From HGM13006 sp964518645 (GTDB taxonomy: Bacteria > Bacillota > Clostridia > Oscillospirales > Oscillospiraceae): 27,091 nt of DNA. The stretch's first letter is position 1. The number at the start of each line of letters is the position of its first letter. The notes below the pieces were generated by a model. That model was not told the origin of the DNA. It ran no database searches and was given only the letters and a program-made list of their open reading frames with translations. This document shows, piece by piece, positions 7,518 to 15,401 of the stretch. The position numbers were made by a program, and so were the translations under genes. The stretch spans positions 1-27,091 of the forward strand of contig CAZFGL010000015.1 in assembly GCA_964518645.1 (NCBI GenBank), read 5' to 3'.

Positions 7518-7546
7518 ATTATAATGCGACACAGTCAAAATGTCAA
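7518..7546 (-). promoter_or_regulatory. tetR promoter overlapping a plus-strand -10
   Basis: On the minus strand TTGACA (7541-7546), a 17-base spacer and TATAAT (7518-7523) form a near-perfect sigma-A promoter. On the plus strand TATAAT also occurs at 7520-7525 and could be the -10 of the exporter operon, though its -35 (7497-7502, TTTTAT) is poor. The two -10 boxes share four bases, so one bound repressor could block both. Confidence 0.7.
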
Positions 7547-7573
7547 CAGTGTTAAAAAAGGAGTGTGGTGACA

Positions 7574-8539
7574 ATGGCAAAAAAGACGAGTGTTCATCCG
7601 GAAAAGGATCATGTAATAGAAACTTCCCACCTGACCAAGGATTACGGGTTTGGCAGAGGCATATTTGACGTGAGCATCCATGTGGATCAGGGTGAAGTTT
7701 TTGGCTTTCTCGGGCCAAACGGTGCTGGTAAATCCACAACGATCCGGCACCTGATGGGCTTTTCCAAACCGGACGCCGGCAGCAGCAGGATCCTGGGGTT
7801 TGAAACCTTTGACCAGTATAGTAGAGTTCTTCGCCATGTGGGGTATATTCCCGGTGAGATCGCACTGCCTGCGGGACTGACCGGCTGGGAGTTTATCCGT
7901 ATGATGCAGGACATGCAGAAGGTGCATAATCGTGTACGCCTTGAGGAAATGCTCAATCTGTTTGAACTGGAAGATGGTGTTCTTTGTGGTGAGACAAAGC
8001 GCATGAGTCTGGGTGTGAAGCGGAAGCTTGCGGTTGTGACGGCGTTTATGTCCGACCCGGAGGTGCTGATTCTGGATGAGCCCACAAGTGGTTTGGATCC
8101 GGTGATGCAGGAAAACTTTATTCAGTTTATTCATGATGAAAAGGCCCGGGGCAAGACGATTCTGCTGTCCAGCCATATTTTTTCCGAGATCGATTCCACC
8201 TGTGACCGGATCGCAATTATTAAAGATGGGAAAATCGTATCCGAGTTTGTTGCGGATGATCTGAAGCATGCCTCAAGAAAATACTATACGGTGACCTTTG
8301 AAAATGAGGTGGCAAAACAGCGGTTCGAAACACAGAGTATGGGAATCGCATCTCTGCAATTGCTGAGCCGGGAAGGGAACTGTGTATATCTGTCTGTGGA
8401 AGACCGGGATTTAAACGTACTGATTCTGATTTTGTCCGCCCTGCCGGTGCAGTCCTTCAGCAACCGGAAGGAGACCCTTGAGGATTATTTTATGAAGTTC
8501 TATAAGGAGGACAAGGATTTCGGAGGTGCACTGAAATGA
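7574..8539 (+). CDS. ABC exporter ATPase, first of two
   Basis: This 321-residue ATP-binding subunit has Walker A GPNGAGKST, a divergent signature MSLGVKRKL in place of LSGGQ, Walker B VLILDEPTSGLDP and switch His in LLSSHIF. The C-terminal extension of about 100 residues is typical of ABC-2 drug, peptide and lipid exporter ATPases of the CcmA/BcrA group. It would work in the cytoplasm with the second ATPase and the permease downstream. The ATG at 7574 is spaced 10 bases from GGAG, while an upstream in-frame GTG (7565) is too close to it. Its TGA overlaps the next ATG (ATGA), so the two ATPases are translationally coupled and probably made in equal amounts. Confidence 0.9.
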   Translation: MAKKTSVHPEKDHVIETSHLTKDYGFGRGIFDVSIHVDQGEVFGFLGPNGAGKSTTIRHLMGFSKPDAGSSRILGFETFDQYSRVLRHVGYIPGEIALPAGLTGWEFIRMMQDMQKVHNRVRLEEMLNLFELEDGVLCGETKRMSLGVKRKLAVVTAFMSDPEVLILDEPTSGLDPVMQENFIQFIHDEKARGKTILLSSHIFSEIDSTCDRIAIIKDGKIVSEFVADDLKHASRKYYTVTFENEVAKQRFETQSMGIASLQLLSREGNCVYLSVEDRDLNVLILILSALPVQSFSNRKETLEDYFMKFYKEDKDFGGALK

Positions 8540-9450
8540 ATGTGATCGAACTGAACAGACTGACGAAGGATTACGGTGACAGTCGGGGGGTATTCGATCT
8601 GGATCTGGCCATTGGTCAGGGTGAGATGGTGGGATATGTAGGCACCAATGGCAGCGGAAAGACCACGACCATCCGCCATATTATGGGCTTTCTCAAGCCC
8701 ACTTCCGGACATGCCACAGTCAATGGAAAATCATCCTGGGAGCATTCCAGTGAAATCGTAAAGCAGATCGGTTATGTTCCCGGTGAAATTGCGTTCCCGG
8801 ATCTGAAAACCGGTATTGATTTTTTGAAGTGTCAGGCGGATTTCCTGAGGCTCCGGAATATGGCCTATGCCAACGAACTGATCGAACGGCTTCAGCTGGA
8901 TCCCAGAGCAAATCTGAAGCGCATGAGTAAAGGCATGAAGCAGAAAACGGCGCTGGTTGCGGCCCTGATGAACGATGCCCCGATCATTATTCTGGATGAG
9001 CCTACCACCGGACTGGACCCTCTGATGCGTGCTACATTCCTTGATATTATTGAAGAGGAGCATCAAAAGGGGAAAACCATCTTTATGAGCAGTCACAGCT
9101 TTGACGAGCTTGAGAAAACCTGTGACAAGGTGGCGCTGATCAACAACGGTCATATTGTTGACCTGTGTGATATGAACAGCATCAGGCACCGGGCGGTGAA
9201 GGAATTTAAAATTGAATTCCATACATATGAGGATTATCTCCGGTTCCTGGGGACCCCATATGAAACGATACGGCTTCAGGAGCAGTACAATCAGGTGACA
9301 ATTCGGATAGGCGCCGGAGAAACAGCAGCCCTGCTGCGGGTTTTGAAGGATTACAATGTGAAATTCATATCCGAACTTCCCTATACATTGGAGATGCATT
9401 TTAAAAATATTCTGTTCACTGCCCATTCGGCTGATGAGAAGAAAGGTTAA
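8536..9450 (+). CDS. ABC exporter ATPase, second of two
   Basis: This 304-residue ATPase is paralogous to the gene before it, with Walker A GTNGSGKTTT, signature MSKGMKQKTAL, Walker B IIILDEPTTGLDP and switch region FMSSHSF. Both ATPases have non-canonical signature motifs but intact Walker A, Walker B and catalytic Glu. A heterodimer of the two on one permease is the simplest model. Translation starts at the ATG inside the preceding stop, behind GGAGG (8522-8526). The gene lies 13 bases before the permease. Confidence 0.9.
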   Translation: MNVIELNRLTKDYGDSRGVFDLDLAIGQGEMVGYVGTNGSGKTTTIRHIMGFLKPTSGHATVNGKSSWEHSSEIVKQIGYVPGEIAFPDLKTGIDFLKCQADFLRLRNMAYANELIERLQLDPRANLKRMSKGMKQKTALVAALMNDAPIIILDEPTTGLDPLMRATFLDIIEEEHQKGKTIFMSSHSFDELEKTCDKVALINNGHIVDLCDMNSIRHRAVKEFKIEFHTYEDYLRFLGTPYETIRLQEQYNQVTIRIGAGETAALLRVLKDYNVKFISELPYTLEMHFKNILFTAHSADEKKG

Positions 9451-9463
9451 GGTGGATGAAACT

Positions 9464-11272
9464 ATGTTCAGCAAAGCTTTATTTAAACAATCCTGTAAGG
9501 CAAATGGTACCATGTGGGCGATCATTACCTTTGCGGTGTGCTTTATGCTTGCCTGTGTCATGCTGATTTCCGGCAACGGCAATATTGGGGAAGTTAAGAA
9601 TTCCATTCAGGATACCATTATTACAAAAGAAGTGGATGCCCAGCTGGAGAAAAGGGCGCTTACCTATTATTCTGCGGCGGAGGACGGCCTGCGGGAGTTT
9701 GATGCCCGGTTTGCGGAAAATGCGGAGGATGTTCTGTCCTGTCTTGTGTGGGTATCCAAGATGCCCACAACCGCGGATTATCCCGATGCAACCGTGTATT
9801 CCTACGCTGTGGGGGCATGGCAGGAAGCTGAACCCGAGATGAAAACGGAGACCGGCAAAGCTTATGCCGAGACGGTGAAAGCATGGCTGGATGAGATGCC
9901 GAAGCAGGATGGGTTTACCTCTCTGGAGGATTATATGGCCGCTGTCACCAGCTGGAAGGAGAATTCTCCCGCAGATCAGGAGCAGGCAGTTACGGCAGCT
10001 TATGCAGCCGCAGCGGACGAATTGCAGAATTACATAGACGAGGTAAACAGTGACCTTGGATATGAAGAGGACTCTGATGAGGCGCAGGAGAGACTGGGCA
10101 GTATTATGTACACCCTGAATCCGGATGGGATGTTTGACCAGTTCTATACGGAAAACGGGGAAGCGGTTCCCGAGGACTACGATATTATGTCCATTATCAC
10201 CCATATCAGCGCCGGAGATGCTGAACAGTATATTCAGTCTGAGGACCGGGTGGAGTATCGTCAGGATCGTGCAGGGAATGGCGCGGCGGTGTTCCTGGCT
10301 GGTAATATGACAAAATCCGAAAATGTGGAAGCGCTGATGGATGCACTGTCCTCCTATGGCGTTACAAAAGAGAAGTATGATTCCTTCGGCTACACCTACG
10401 ATTCCATCAGACACATGGCAAAGACCGCGGTGGTGACCTATCAGGGAAGACTGGCGTATGAACTTGAAAACCTTGCGGAAAAGAACCAGAACGGAGAATT
10501 TGCAGATGATGCGGCATATCTTGATGCTGTAACCCGCAAGGAAGCTGAGCTACAGGACGACATTTCCACCAGCTTCCTTTCCACCCTGCCTCAGCAGGTT
10601 TCCGATGCTCTGGAGGAGATCGGTCAGGCAGACCTGTATCCCCTGATCGTAGGCTCCATTTTCTGTAAGCTGGCCGGGCTTCTTTTGCCGATCATCTACA
10701 TGATCATGGCTTCCAATAACCTGATCTCCGGGCAGGTTGACAGCGGTTCCATGGCATATGTACTGTCTACCTCCACAAAAAGAAGCACCGTGGTGTTTAC
10801 ACAGGCGGTATATCTGATCGGATCACTGCTGGCCATGTTCGGTCTGACCACGGCTACGGGCTGTGTGTGCCTTGCTCTTGTGACCGAAGAGGTGGAACTG
10901 ACCTATGGAAATCTGATTCTGCTGAATGTGGGTGCATTTCTTGTGCTGCTGGCGCTGTCCGGTCTGTGCTTCTTTACCTCCTGTGTCTTTGACAGAAGCA
11001 AGCGCTCTATGGCCATCGGTGGCGGCCTCTCCATTTTTGCACTTGTGGCAGCCATGCTGGGGCTGTTCGGAAGTCCTGTGATCCCCTCTGTGGTTCGTCT
11101 GGATGCGCTGAATCATTTCAACTATGCCACCATCATTTCTCTGTTCGATGTGATATCCATCATCGATGGGACAGATGCTTATGTCTGGAAGTTTGCCGTT
11201 CTGGGTGTGGCAGGCATTCTGGGCTATATTGTTGGCTCGCTCCGGTTCACAAGAAAGGATCTTCCCCTCTGA
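9464..11272 (+). CDS. ABC-2 type exporter permease with a large extracytoplasmic domain
   Basis: This is a 602-residue membrane subunit. One helix near residues 16-36 is followed by a polar, acidic segment of about 350 residues (37 to about 388) rich in Glu, Ala and Tyr. A block of about six helices then starts at LYPLIVGSIFCKLAGLLLP and ends IVGSLRFTRKDLPL. The topology places the long segment outside the cell. It is the membrane partner of the two ATPases and probably exports a toxic, antimicrobial or lipid-like compound under TetR control. The substrate is unknown. The ATG at 9464 is used because AAGGTGG lies 8 bases before it. The longer in-frame start at 9434 overlaps the ATPase gene without a good ribosome site. 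Confidence 0.85.
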   Translation: MFSKALFKQSCKANGTMWAIITFAVCFMLACVMLISGNGNIGEVKNSIQDTIITKEVDAQLEKRALTYYSAAEDGLREFDARFAENAEDVLSCLVWVSKMPTTADYPDATVYSYAVGAWQEAEPEMKTETGKAYAETVKAWLDEMPKQDGFTSLEDYMAAVTSWKENSPADQEQAVTAAYAAAADELQNYIDEVNSDLGYEEDSDEAQERLGSIMYTLNPDGMFDQFYTENGEAVPEDYDIMSIITHISAGDAEQYIQSEDRVEYRQDRAGNGAAVFLAGNMTKSENVEALMDALSSYGVTKEKYDSFGYTYDSIRHMAKTAVVTYQGRLAYELENLAEKNQNGEFADDAAYLDAVTRKEAELQDDISTSFLSTLPQQVSDALEEIGQADLYPLIVGSIFCKLAGLLLPIIYMIMASNNLISGQVDSGSMAYVLSTSTKRSTVVFTQAVYLIGSLLAMFGLTTATGCVCLALVTEEVELTYGNLILLNVGAFLVLLALSGLCFFTSCVFDRSKRSMAIGGGLSIFALVAAMLGLFGSPVIPSVVRLDALNHFNYATIISLFDVISIIDGTDAYVWKFAVLGVAGILGYIVGSLRFTRKDLPL

Positions 11273-11289
11273 TCCGGGTATAATTATTT

Positions 11290-11327
11290 CCCCGTTCCTG
11301 TGCAGTTCTGTACAGGAACGGGGTTTT
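11290..11327 (+). terminator. Terminator of the exporter operon
   Basis: A perfect 12-bp stem (11290-11301 with 11312-11323) and a 10-base loop are followed by TTTT. It lies 18 bases after the permease stop codon. Confidence 0.88.
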
Positions 11328-11380
11328 GTACGCAGCAGGAAAGTATGGTTTTTGAGAGTGAAAGTGCAGTTTTCGTTACT

Positions 11381-11409
11381 TTGAATCTGGCGGATGCATG
11401 GGGTATAAT
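11381..11409 (+). promoter_or_regulatory. Sigma-A promoter of the LysR gene
   Basis: TTGAAT (11381-11386), a 17-base spacer and TATAAT (11404-11409) lie 26 bases upstream of the lysR-type gene start. Confidence 0.8.
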
Positions 11410-11435
11410 AATAAGGATAGAAAGGGGCAGAAACC

Positions 11436-12401
11436 ATGGAATTGACACTTCTGTACTATTTTAAAACGGTTGCGGAAATGGAGAACATTACAAAGGCGGC
11501 AGAGACGCTGTATATCTCCCAGCCGGCGCTGAGTAAAGCCATTGCCAAACTGGAAAAGAGTCTGGATGTGACCCTGTTTGAACGTCGAAAGGGACGTATC
11601 AGCCTGTCTTCCATGGGAAAGGTGTACTATGATTATGTGTCATCTGCCTTTCAGGTGCTGGAACAGGGGGAGAAAAAGCTGTCTGAGATCAAGCTACAGT
11701 CTGATGATACGGTCTCGGTGGCATCACCCATTGCGGGGGTACTCCATGATCTGATTTATGACTTTCTGGCCAGCTGGGAACGGGTACAGATCCATCAGTA
11801 TCTGTATGAAGAACACATATTGGAGAGTGAGCTTCTGTCCGGCAAACTGGACTTTGCAGTGACCCCGGTGACCATTGAAAACAGTGAGATTGAGCAGATC
11901 AAGGTGATGGAAGAAGAAATCTTTATTGTGGTTTCTGATAAACACCCTCTGGCAGAACGAAAATATGTGAAGCTCTCTGATTTCAGCGAGGACAATTTCC
12001 TGATCAATGAAGCCAGCTTCGATCAGAAAATCGTAAAGGTGCTGTGCGGGCTTGCCGGTTTTGAACCGAAGATCTATCTTCACAGCAACGAGGGAGAGCT
12101 GATCGAGGATGCACTCCGTAACAATTTCGGGGTTTCTCTGGTGCCGGCCTGTCTCATTTACCGGAAGAACATGCGGGGGCTGCGGGTGCTTCGCTCTACG
12201 GATGTGGAGCTGAAGCGGCTTCTCTCTGTGGCAAAACGACGGGACAGGATCTTTCAGTCCAACGCCGCAAGGCTGTATCATTATACCACCCATTACTTCA
12301 AGGGCCTGGGCAGGGAGCTGGACGACTATTTTTCGGAGGTATTTCCGGAGCGGGATTTTGGCACCCAGAAGAGTCTGGGAATCCACAATTTAAAAGAGTG
12401 A
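11436..12401 (+). CDS. LysR-type transcriptional regulator
   Basis: This 321-residue LysR-family protein has an N-terminal winged helix-turn-helix (MENITKAAETLYISQPALSK, then KLEKSLDVTLFERRKGRISLS) and a C-terminal periplasmic-binding-protein-like effector domain (about 90-295). It starts at an ATG behind AAAGGGG. It sits directly upstream of, and on the same strand as, three SnoaL-like genes and an enoate reductase. LysR proteins usually control their neighbours in response to a pathway metabolite, so it is the likely switch for that block. The arrangement is codirectional rather than the usual divergent one. The effector is unknown. Confidence 0.92.
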   Translation: MELTLLYYFKTVAEMENITKAAETLYISQPALSKAIAKLEKSLDVTLFERRKGRISLSSMGKVYYDYVSSAFQVLEQGEKKLSEIKLQSDDTVSVASPIAGVLHDLIYDFLASWERVQIHQYLYEEHILESELLSGKLDFAVTPVTIENSEIEQIKVMEEEIFIVVSDKHPLAERKYVKLSDFSEDNFLINEASFDQKIVKVLCGLAGFEPKIYLHSNEGELIEDALRNNFGVSLVPACLIYRKNMRGLRVLRSTDVELKRLLSVAKRRDRIFQSNAARLYHYTTHYFKGLGRELDDYFSEVFPERDFGTQKSLGIHNLKE

Positions 12402-12407
12402 TATTAC

Positions 12408-12437
12408 GAAAGCCGTTTCCTTTGGGAGACGGCTTTC
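12408..12437 (+). terminator. Hairpin after lysR, weak terminator or attenuator
   Basis: A 13-bp stem (12408-12420 with 12425-12437, one G-U pair) with a TTTG loop starts seven bases after the lysR stop codon. No T run follows, so it may be leaky and let some lysR transcript continue into the SnoaL genes. Confidence 0.5.
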
Positions 12438-12472
12438 ATAACTTCAGGGAATGGGGCATATCTTTTCCGTAT

Positions 12473-12501
12473 TTCCGACAGAGTTTGGTGTGAACTATAA
12501 T
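12473..12501 (+). promoter_or_regulatory. Probable promoter of the SnoaL-like operon
   Basis: TATAAT (12496-12501) lies 32 bases before the first SnoaL-like ATG. The -35 region at 17-base spacing (TTCCGA, 12473-12478) is poor, which fits a promoter needing an activator such as the LysR protein upstream. Confidence 0.5.
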
Positions 12502-12533
12502 AATGTTTACAGAAAAAAGAAAGGAGCGTAAGT

Positions 12534-13292
12534 ATGTCGTTCATGAAATTCAACACAGAAGAACTGGTTGGCCGCTTTGAAGACCGTCGTGACGTAAAAA
12601 ATCTGGCGGGCAAATATGTAATGAGTCTGCTTCTCAAGCGTGAGCCTACCATCATGGAGGATCTGTGGTCATGCCGTGAGGATGTCTCCCTTGGCGTGAA
12701 CGCAGGCTATTACGCGGGTCAGAAGGCTCTGAAGGAGTATTATCAGTCTGTGGATGCAGCCACAAAGCATAAGGCACAGGTACTGAAAAAGGTATTTCCG
12801 GAGGATCTGGGAGAGTATTCTGACGAGAAGCTTTATGGCAGAGGCCCTATGGAGATCCGTTCTCTGGATAATGCAATCATTGAAATTGCCGATGACGGCA
12901 AGACTGCAAAGGGCTTTTTCTATGTATTCGGTCTTGTAACGGACATCTCCACCCGGGGGGCAGTGTCCAACTGGGTTCTGGGCAGTCTGTGCATTGACTT
13001 TATCCGTGAGGAGGATCAGTGGAGACTGTGGCATGTGCTCTACCTGGAGGATGTAAATACCCCCGCCGGTAAGAAGTGGGACGATCCCGGTGTGATCGAA
13101 CAGTTCCCCGTCTTGGAGCAGTTCGGTGACATGGAAGGTGTCGTACTGACCCAGCCCAATGAGCAAAAGGAACTGCGGAAGCTGTATTCCGGCACCCGTC
13201 CCTTCACAAAGCTCCCCAAGGTGCCCGAACCTTATGATACATTTGAGAATACCTTCAGCTACGGGGCTGATAGTCAGGAGGGCTGGAAATGA
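12534..13292 (+). CDS. SnoaL/NTF2-like protein 1 of 3
   Basis: This 252-residue protein has the pattern of SnoaL/nuclear-transport-factor-2-fold enzymes: an opening helix pair (RDVKNLAGKYVMSLLLKRE), a GYYAGQKALKEYY segment (58-72), a strand with ADDGKTAKG (119-127) and a WRLWHVLY strand (163-170). A proline-rich C-terminal tail contains PEPYDTFENTFSYG (231-244). The fold includes scytalone dehydratase, bile-acid 7-alpha-dehydratase BaiE and steroid isomerases. Where its two paralogues have a His before the ADDG-type strand (H112 and H105), this one has Arg/Ser (about 109-110), so it may be structural or act differently. The start is fixed by AAGGAG 8 bases before the ATG. The stop overlaps the next start (ATGA). 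Confidence 0.78.
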   Translation: MSFMKFNTEELVGRFEDRRDVKNLAGKYVMSLLLKREPTIMEDLWSCREDVSLGVNAGYYAGQKALKEYYQSVDAATKHKAQVLKKVFPEDLGEYSDEKLYGRGPMEIRSLDNAIIEIADDGKTAKGFFYVFGLVTDISTRGAVSNWVLGSLCIDFIREEDQWRLWHVLYLEDVNTPAGKKWDDPGVIEQFPVLEQFGDMEGVVLTQPNEQKELRKLYSGTRPFTKLPKVPEPYDTFENTFSYGADSQEGWK

Positions 13293-14074
13293 AAAAGCAG
13301 TATTATTCCGACGATGAACGTATCATTCGGGTATGGGATATTGAAACCATTAAGGATCTGATGTCCCGGCGACAGGTCCTTAATATGAATGACCAGCGCC
13401 GTCTGGAACTGGATACCCTGTGGGTCTCCCAGCCGAAGTATAAAAAGACTGCATCCATGGGCTCCAACTGGGGCTACTATGTGGGAATGGATGAGATCTC
13501 CAACTACTATGTGGTGCAGCATACAAACCGGCAGCAGGAGAGACTGAACAAAAAGTGCCAGGAGAACCCCGGCCTGCGGAATATCCGGGACAATTTCGGC
13601 TATGGTGACCTGATCGCACACCATGTTTCCACCCCCTGTGTGGTACTGGCCGGTGACGGAAGAACCGCCAAGGGCGTCTGGTATTCTCTGGGGGCACAGT
13701 GTACCGGAAATCCCGACGGAACCGTGAAGGCAGTCTGGTGCCCGGAACGGATCTGTGCGGACTTTGTAAAAGAGGACGATGGTTCCTGGAAGATCTGGCA
13801 TCTGCTGATCTCCAACGATGTGGAGTATGAGGCAGGAACCAGCGTTGGAGATGTGGAGACCTTCACCGGAATCCCCTCGGAGATGGAACAGGAGTTTGGT
13901 GCGCCCACAGAGCCTTATGTGGTTCACAACCGGGATTATGGCTGGTCTGATGATTACCCCACAGTACCGCCGAAGCCCTATTATTCTTACGATCCTGCTG
14001 AGGGCTATGGCTATGAGGGCCGTCCCCAGTGGTGCAAGGGTCATCCCAACTACAGAAAGGAGCATGCCAAATGA
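13289..14074 (+). CDS. SnoaL/NTF2-like protein 2 of 3
   Basis: This 261-residue paralogue of the preceding gene has matching landmarks: GYYVGMDEISNYY (62-74), HHVSTPCVVLAGDGRTAKG (111-129), WKIWHLL (167-173) and a Tyr/Pro-rich tail (PPKPYYSYDPAEGYGYEG). The HH pair before a Val-rich strand is common in SnoaL-like dehydratases, so this is the best candidate for a catalytic member. It begins inside the previous stop codon (ATGA, 13289-13292) behind AGGAGGG and ends in another ATGA overlap with the third gene. The three are therefore probably made together and may assemble into a mixed complex. The substrate is not known. Confidence 0.78.
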   Translation: MKKQYYSDDERIIRVWDIETIKDLMSRRQVLNMNDQRRLELDTLWVSQPKYKKTASMGSNWGYYVGMDEISNYYVVQHTNRQQERLNKKCQENPGLRNIRDNFGYGDLIAHHVSTPCVVLAGDGRTAKGVWYSLGAQCTGNPDGTVKAVWCPERICADFVKEDDGSWKIWHLLISNDVEYEAGTSVGDVETFTGIPSEMEQEFGAPTEPYVVHNRDYGWSDDYPTVPPKPYYSYDPAEGYGYEGRPQWCKGHPNYRKEHAK

Positions 14075-15225
14075 AAACCCATCTGAGTCTTTCCCAGCGT
14101 ATCCATAATGCGGAGGGAATTCAGGCGGCGGAGTATCTCCATGCCCGGCATACTTATCTCCATGCAACCTCCTACTGCAAGGAGGAGTGGGGCGAGTTTT
14201 GGGATACCAGCGAAGAAGCCTCCTGGGGTCACCTGTTCGGCGTCATGAATGGATTTAAAGAGGTCTGGTATAACAGCGTGGTCAACTATGATCCCGATGG
14301 TCTCCGGGGCTATATCAATATTATTAAGCAGCATAATGAAGTTGCCTGGTTTGATCCCCGTTCTATCCGTGAGATTTCCATGCACACACTGGGTACGGAT
14401 ATTGTGGAAGCGGCGGATGACGGTAAGACTGTTCGAGCTTCCTTCCTGACGCCCGGTATTCTGCTCTTTGCACTCAATGCAAATCATAAGGTGCGGGGCA
14501 TGACACTCTGGGAGCGTTACGGTTCTGATTTTATCTACGATGAAGAAGCGGACGAGTGGCTGTATCTCCATGAGCAGGTCTGCCCGGATATGGGTGGCCC
14601 CATGGATACCTGTAATCCCGGTCAGGATGCCTACAATAAACTGATGGGCATTGGCGGCGGCGGAAAGGGCCCCGGCCCCGGTCCCGGTGCAGGCGGACCT
14701 CCTCAGGGCATGGGGGGTGCACCCGGTGCAGGCGGACCTCCTCAGGGCATGGGCGGTGGCCCCGGTGCAGGCGGACCTCCTCAGGGTATGGGTGGCGCAC
14801 CCGGTGCAGGCGGACCTCCTCAGGGGATGGGCGGCGCACCCGGTGCAGGCGGACCTCATCCTCAGGGCATGGGCGGCGCACCCGGCGCAGGCGGGCCTCC
14901 TCAGGGCATGGGTGGCGCACCCGGCGCAGGCGGACCTCCTCAGGGTATGGACGGTGGCCCCGGTGGAGCCCCTGGAGGCGAAGTCCGGGGTAAGGATGGC
15001 AATGCCCAGGTACCCGGTATGGTGGTCAAAGAGAAGGGTGCAACCCGTGGGGCCACCTCTGCCGGCGGTGCCAAGGGCGAGGTGCATGTTGGTGTACCCG
15101 GGCCGATCCATTACAACTACACCCCCATTATGCATGTGCAGAATACAGTGGCATGGCCTGAACCCTATAAGACGATGGACAGAGATAACACCTATCGTAT
15201 CTATGAAACACCCAAGGTGGATTGA
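14071..15225 (+). CDS. SnoaL/NTF2-like protein 3 of 3, with a Gly/Pro-rich repeat insert
   Basis: This 384-residue protein has three parts. Residues 1 to about 192 form a SnoaL-like core with HTLGTDIVEAADDGKTVRA (105-123) and WLYLHEQV (163-170). Residues 193 to about 310 are a Gly/Pro/Gln/Met-rich low-complexity stretch with seven near-perfect copies of GAGGPPQGMGGAP (206-297). A final tail ends WPEPYKTMDRDNTY and resembles the PEPYDTF tail of the first paralogue, so the repeats appear to have been inserted between core and tail. The likely role is as a dehydratase-like subunit, with the repeat acting as a flexible or self-associating linker. That is inference. The ATG at 14071 overlaps the previous stop (ATGA) and follows AAAGGAG. 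An in-frame ATG at 14029 lacks a ribosome site. Confidence 0.78.
   Translation: MKTHLSLSQRIHNAEGIQAAEYLHARHTYLHATSYCKEEWGEFWDTSEEASWGHLFGVMNGFKEVWYNSVVNYDPDGLRGYINIIKQHNEVAWFDPRSIREISMHTLGTDIVEAADDGKTVRASFLTPGILLFALNANHKVRGMTLWERYGSDFIYDEEADEWLYLHEQVCPDMGGPMDTCNPGQDAYNKLMGIGGGGKGPGPGPGAGGPPQGMGGAPGAGGPPQGMGGGPGAGGPPQGMGGAPGAGGPPQGMGGAPGAGGPHPQGMGGAPGAGGPPQGMGGAPGAGGPPQGMDGGPGGAPGGEVRGKDGNAQVPGMVVKEKGATRGATSAGGAKGEVHVGVPGPIHYNYTPIMHVQNTVAWPEPYKTMDRDNTYRIYETPKVD
14686..14961 (+). repeat. Seven tandem 39-bp coding repeats (one of 42 bp)
   Basis: Six 39-bp units and one 42-bp unit (the fifth, with an added His codon) encode GAGGPPQGMGGAP with changes only at a few positions. Most differences are silent third-base changes, so the repeats are held at protein level but are similar enough to gain or lose units by slippage. 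Confidence 0.95.
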
Positions 15226-15246
15226 TCCTGTTTTCGTTGATTGTAA

Positions 15247-15286
15247 GATAAATCTCCCGACAGCAGCTGCTGCCGGGAGATTTATC
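15247..15286 (+). terminator. Long hairpin ending the SnoaL-like operon
   Basis: The arms 15247-15259 and 15274-15286 are perfect reverse complements, and an inner CAGCAG/CTGCTG pair makes a nearly continuous 40-base palindrome. It lies 21 bases after the stop codon. The T run is short (TTTAT, inside the arm), so termination may be incomplete. Confidence 0.7.
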
Positions 15287-15338
15287 CATAGGAGGTATGA
15301 AATACGGGATCAAATTCGAAAAAATGCATGTTTTTGTG

Positions 15339-15371
15339 TTTGTGTTTGCATACAAATAATGATACTATAAA
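15339..15371 (+). promoter_or_regulatory. Promoter and candidate regulator site of the enoate reductase
   Basis: TATAAA (15366-15371) lies 30 bases before the reductase ATG. The best -35 is TTTGCA (15345-15350) at a short 15-base spacing. TTTGT (15339-15343) and ACAAA (15352-15356) form an inverted repeat over that -35, a plausible site for the LysR regulator. This rests on pattern only. Confidence 0.4.
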
Positions 15372-15401
15372 GACAGATAAAACTGCAAAGGAGCGGCTGA
15401 T

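Noticed and set aside
12438..12495. LysR operator (T-N11-A type) before the SnoaL-like genes
   Set aside because: ATA and TAT pieces around 12458-12473 give only weak symmetry. I could not define a convincing site by eye.
14686..14961. Possible CRISPR or minisatellite array
   Set aside because: The units are contiguous with no variable spacers, and the repeat is in frame with a protein under visible silent-site variation.
14531..15135. Repetitive antisense frames opposite the Gly/Pro repeats
   Set aside because: They mirror the 39-bp repeat of the third SnoaL-like gene and have no independent support.
15297..15370. Small ORF (24 residues) upstream of the enoate reductase, MKYGIKFEKMHVF...
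   Set aside because: GGAGG is only one base from its ATG, too close for normal initiation, and the frame runs through the probable promoter.
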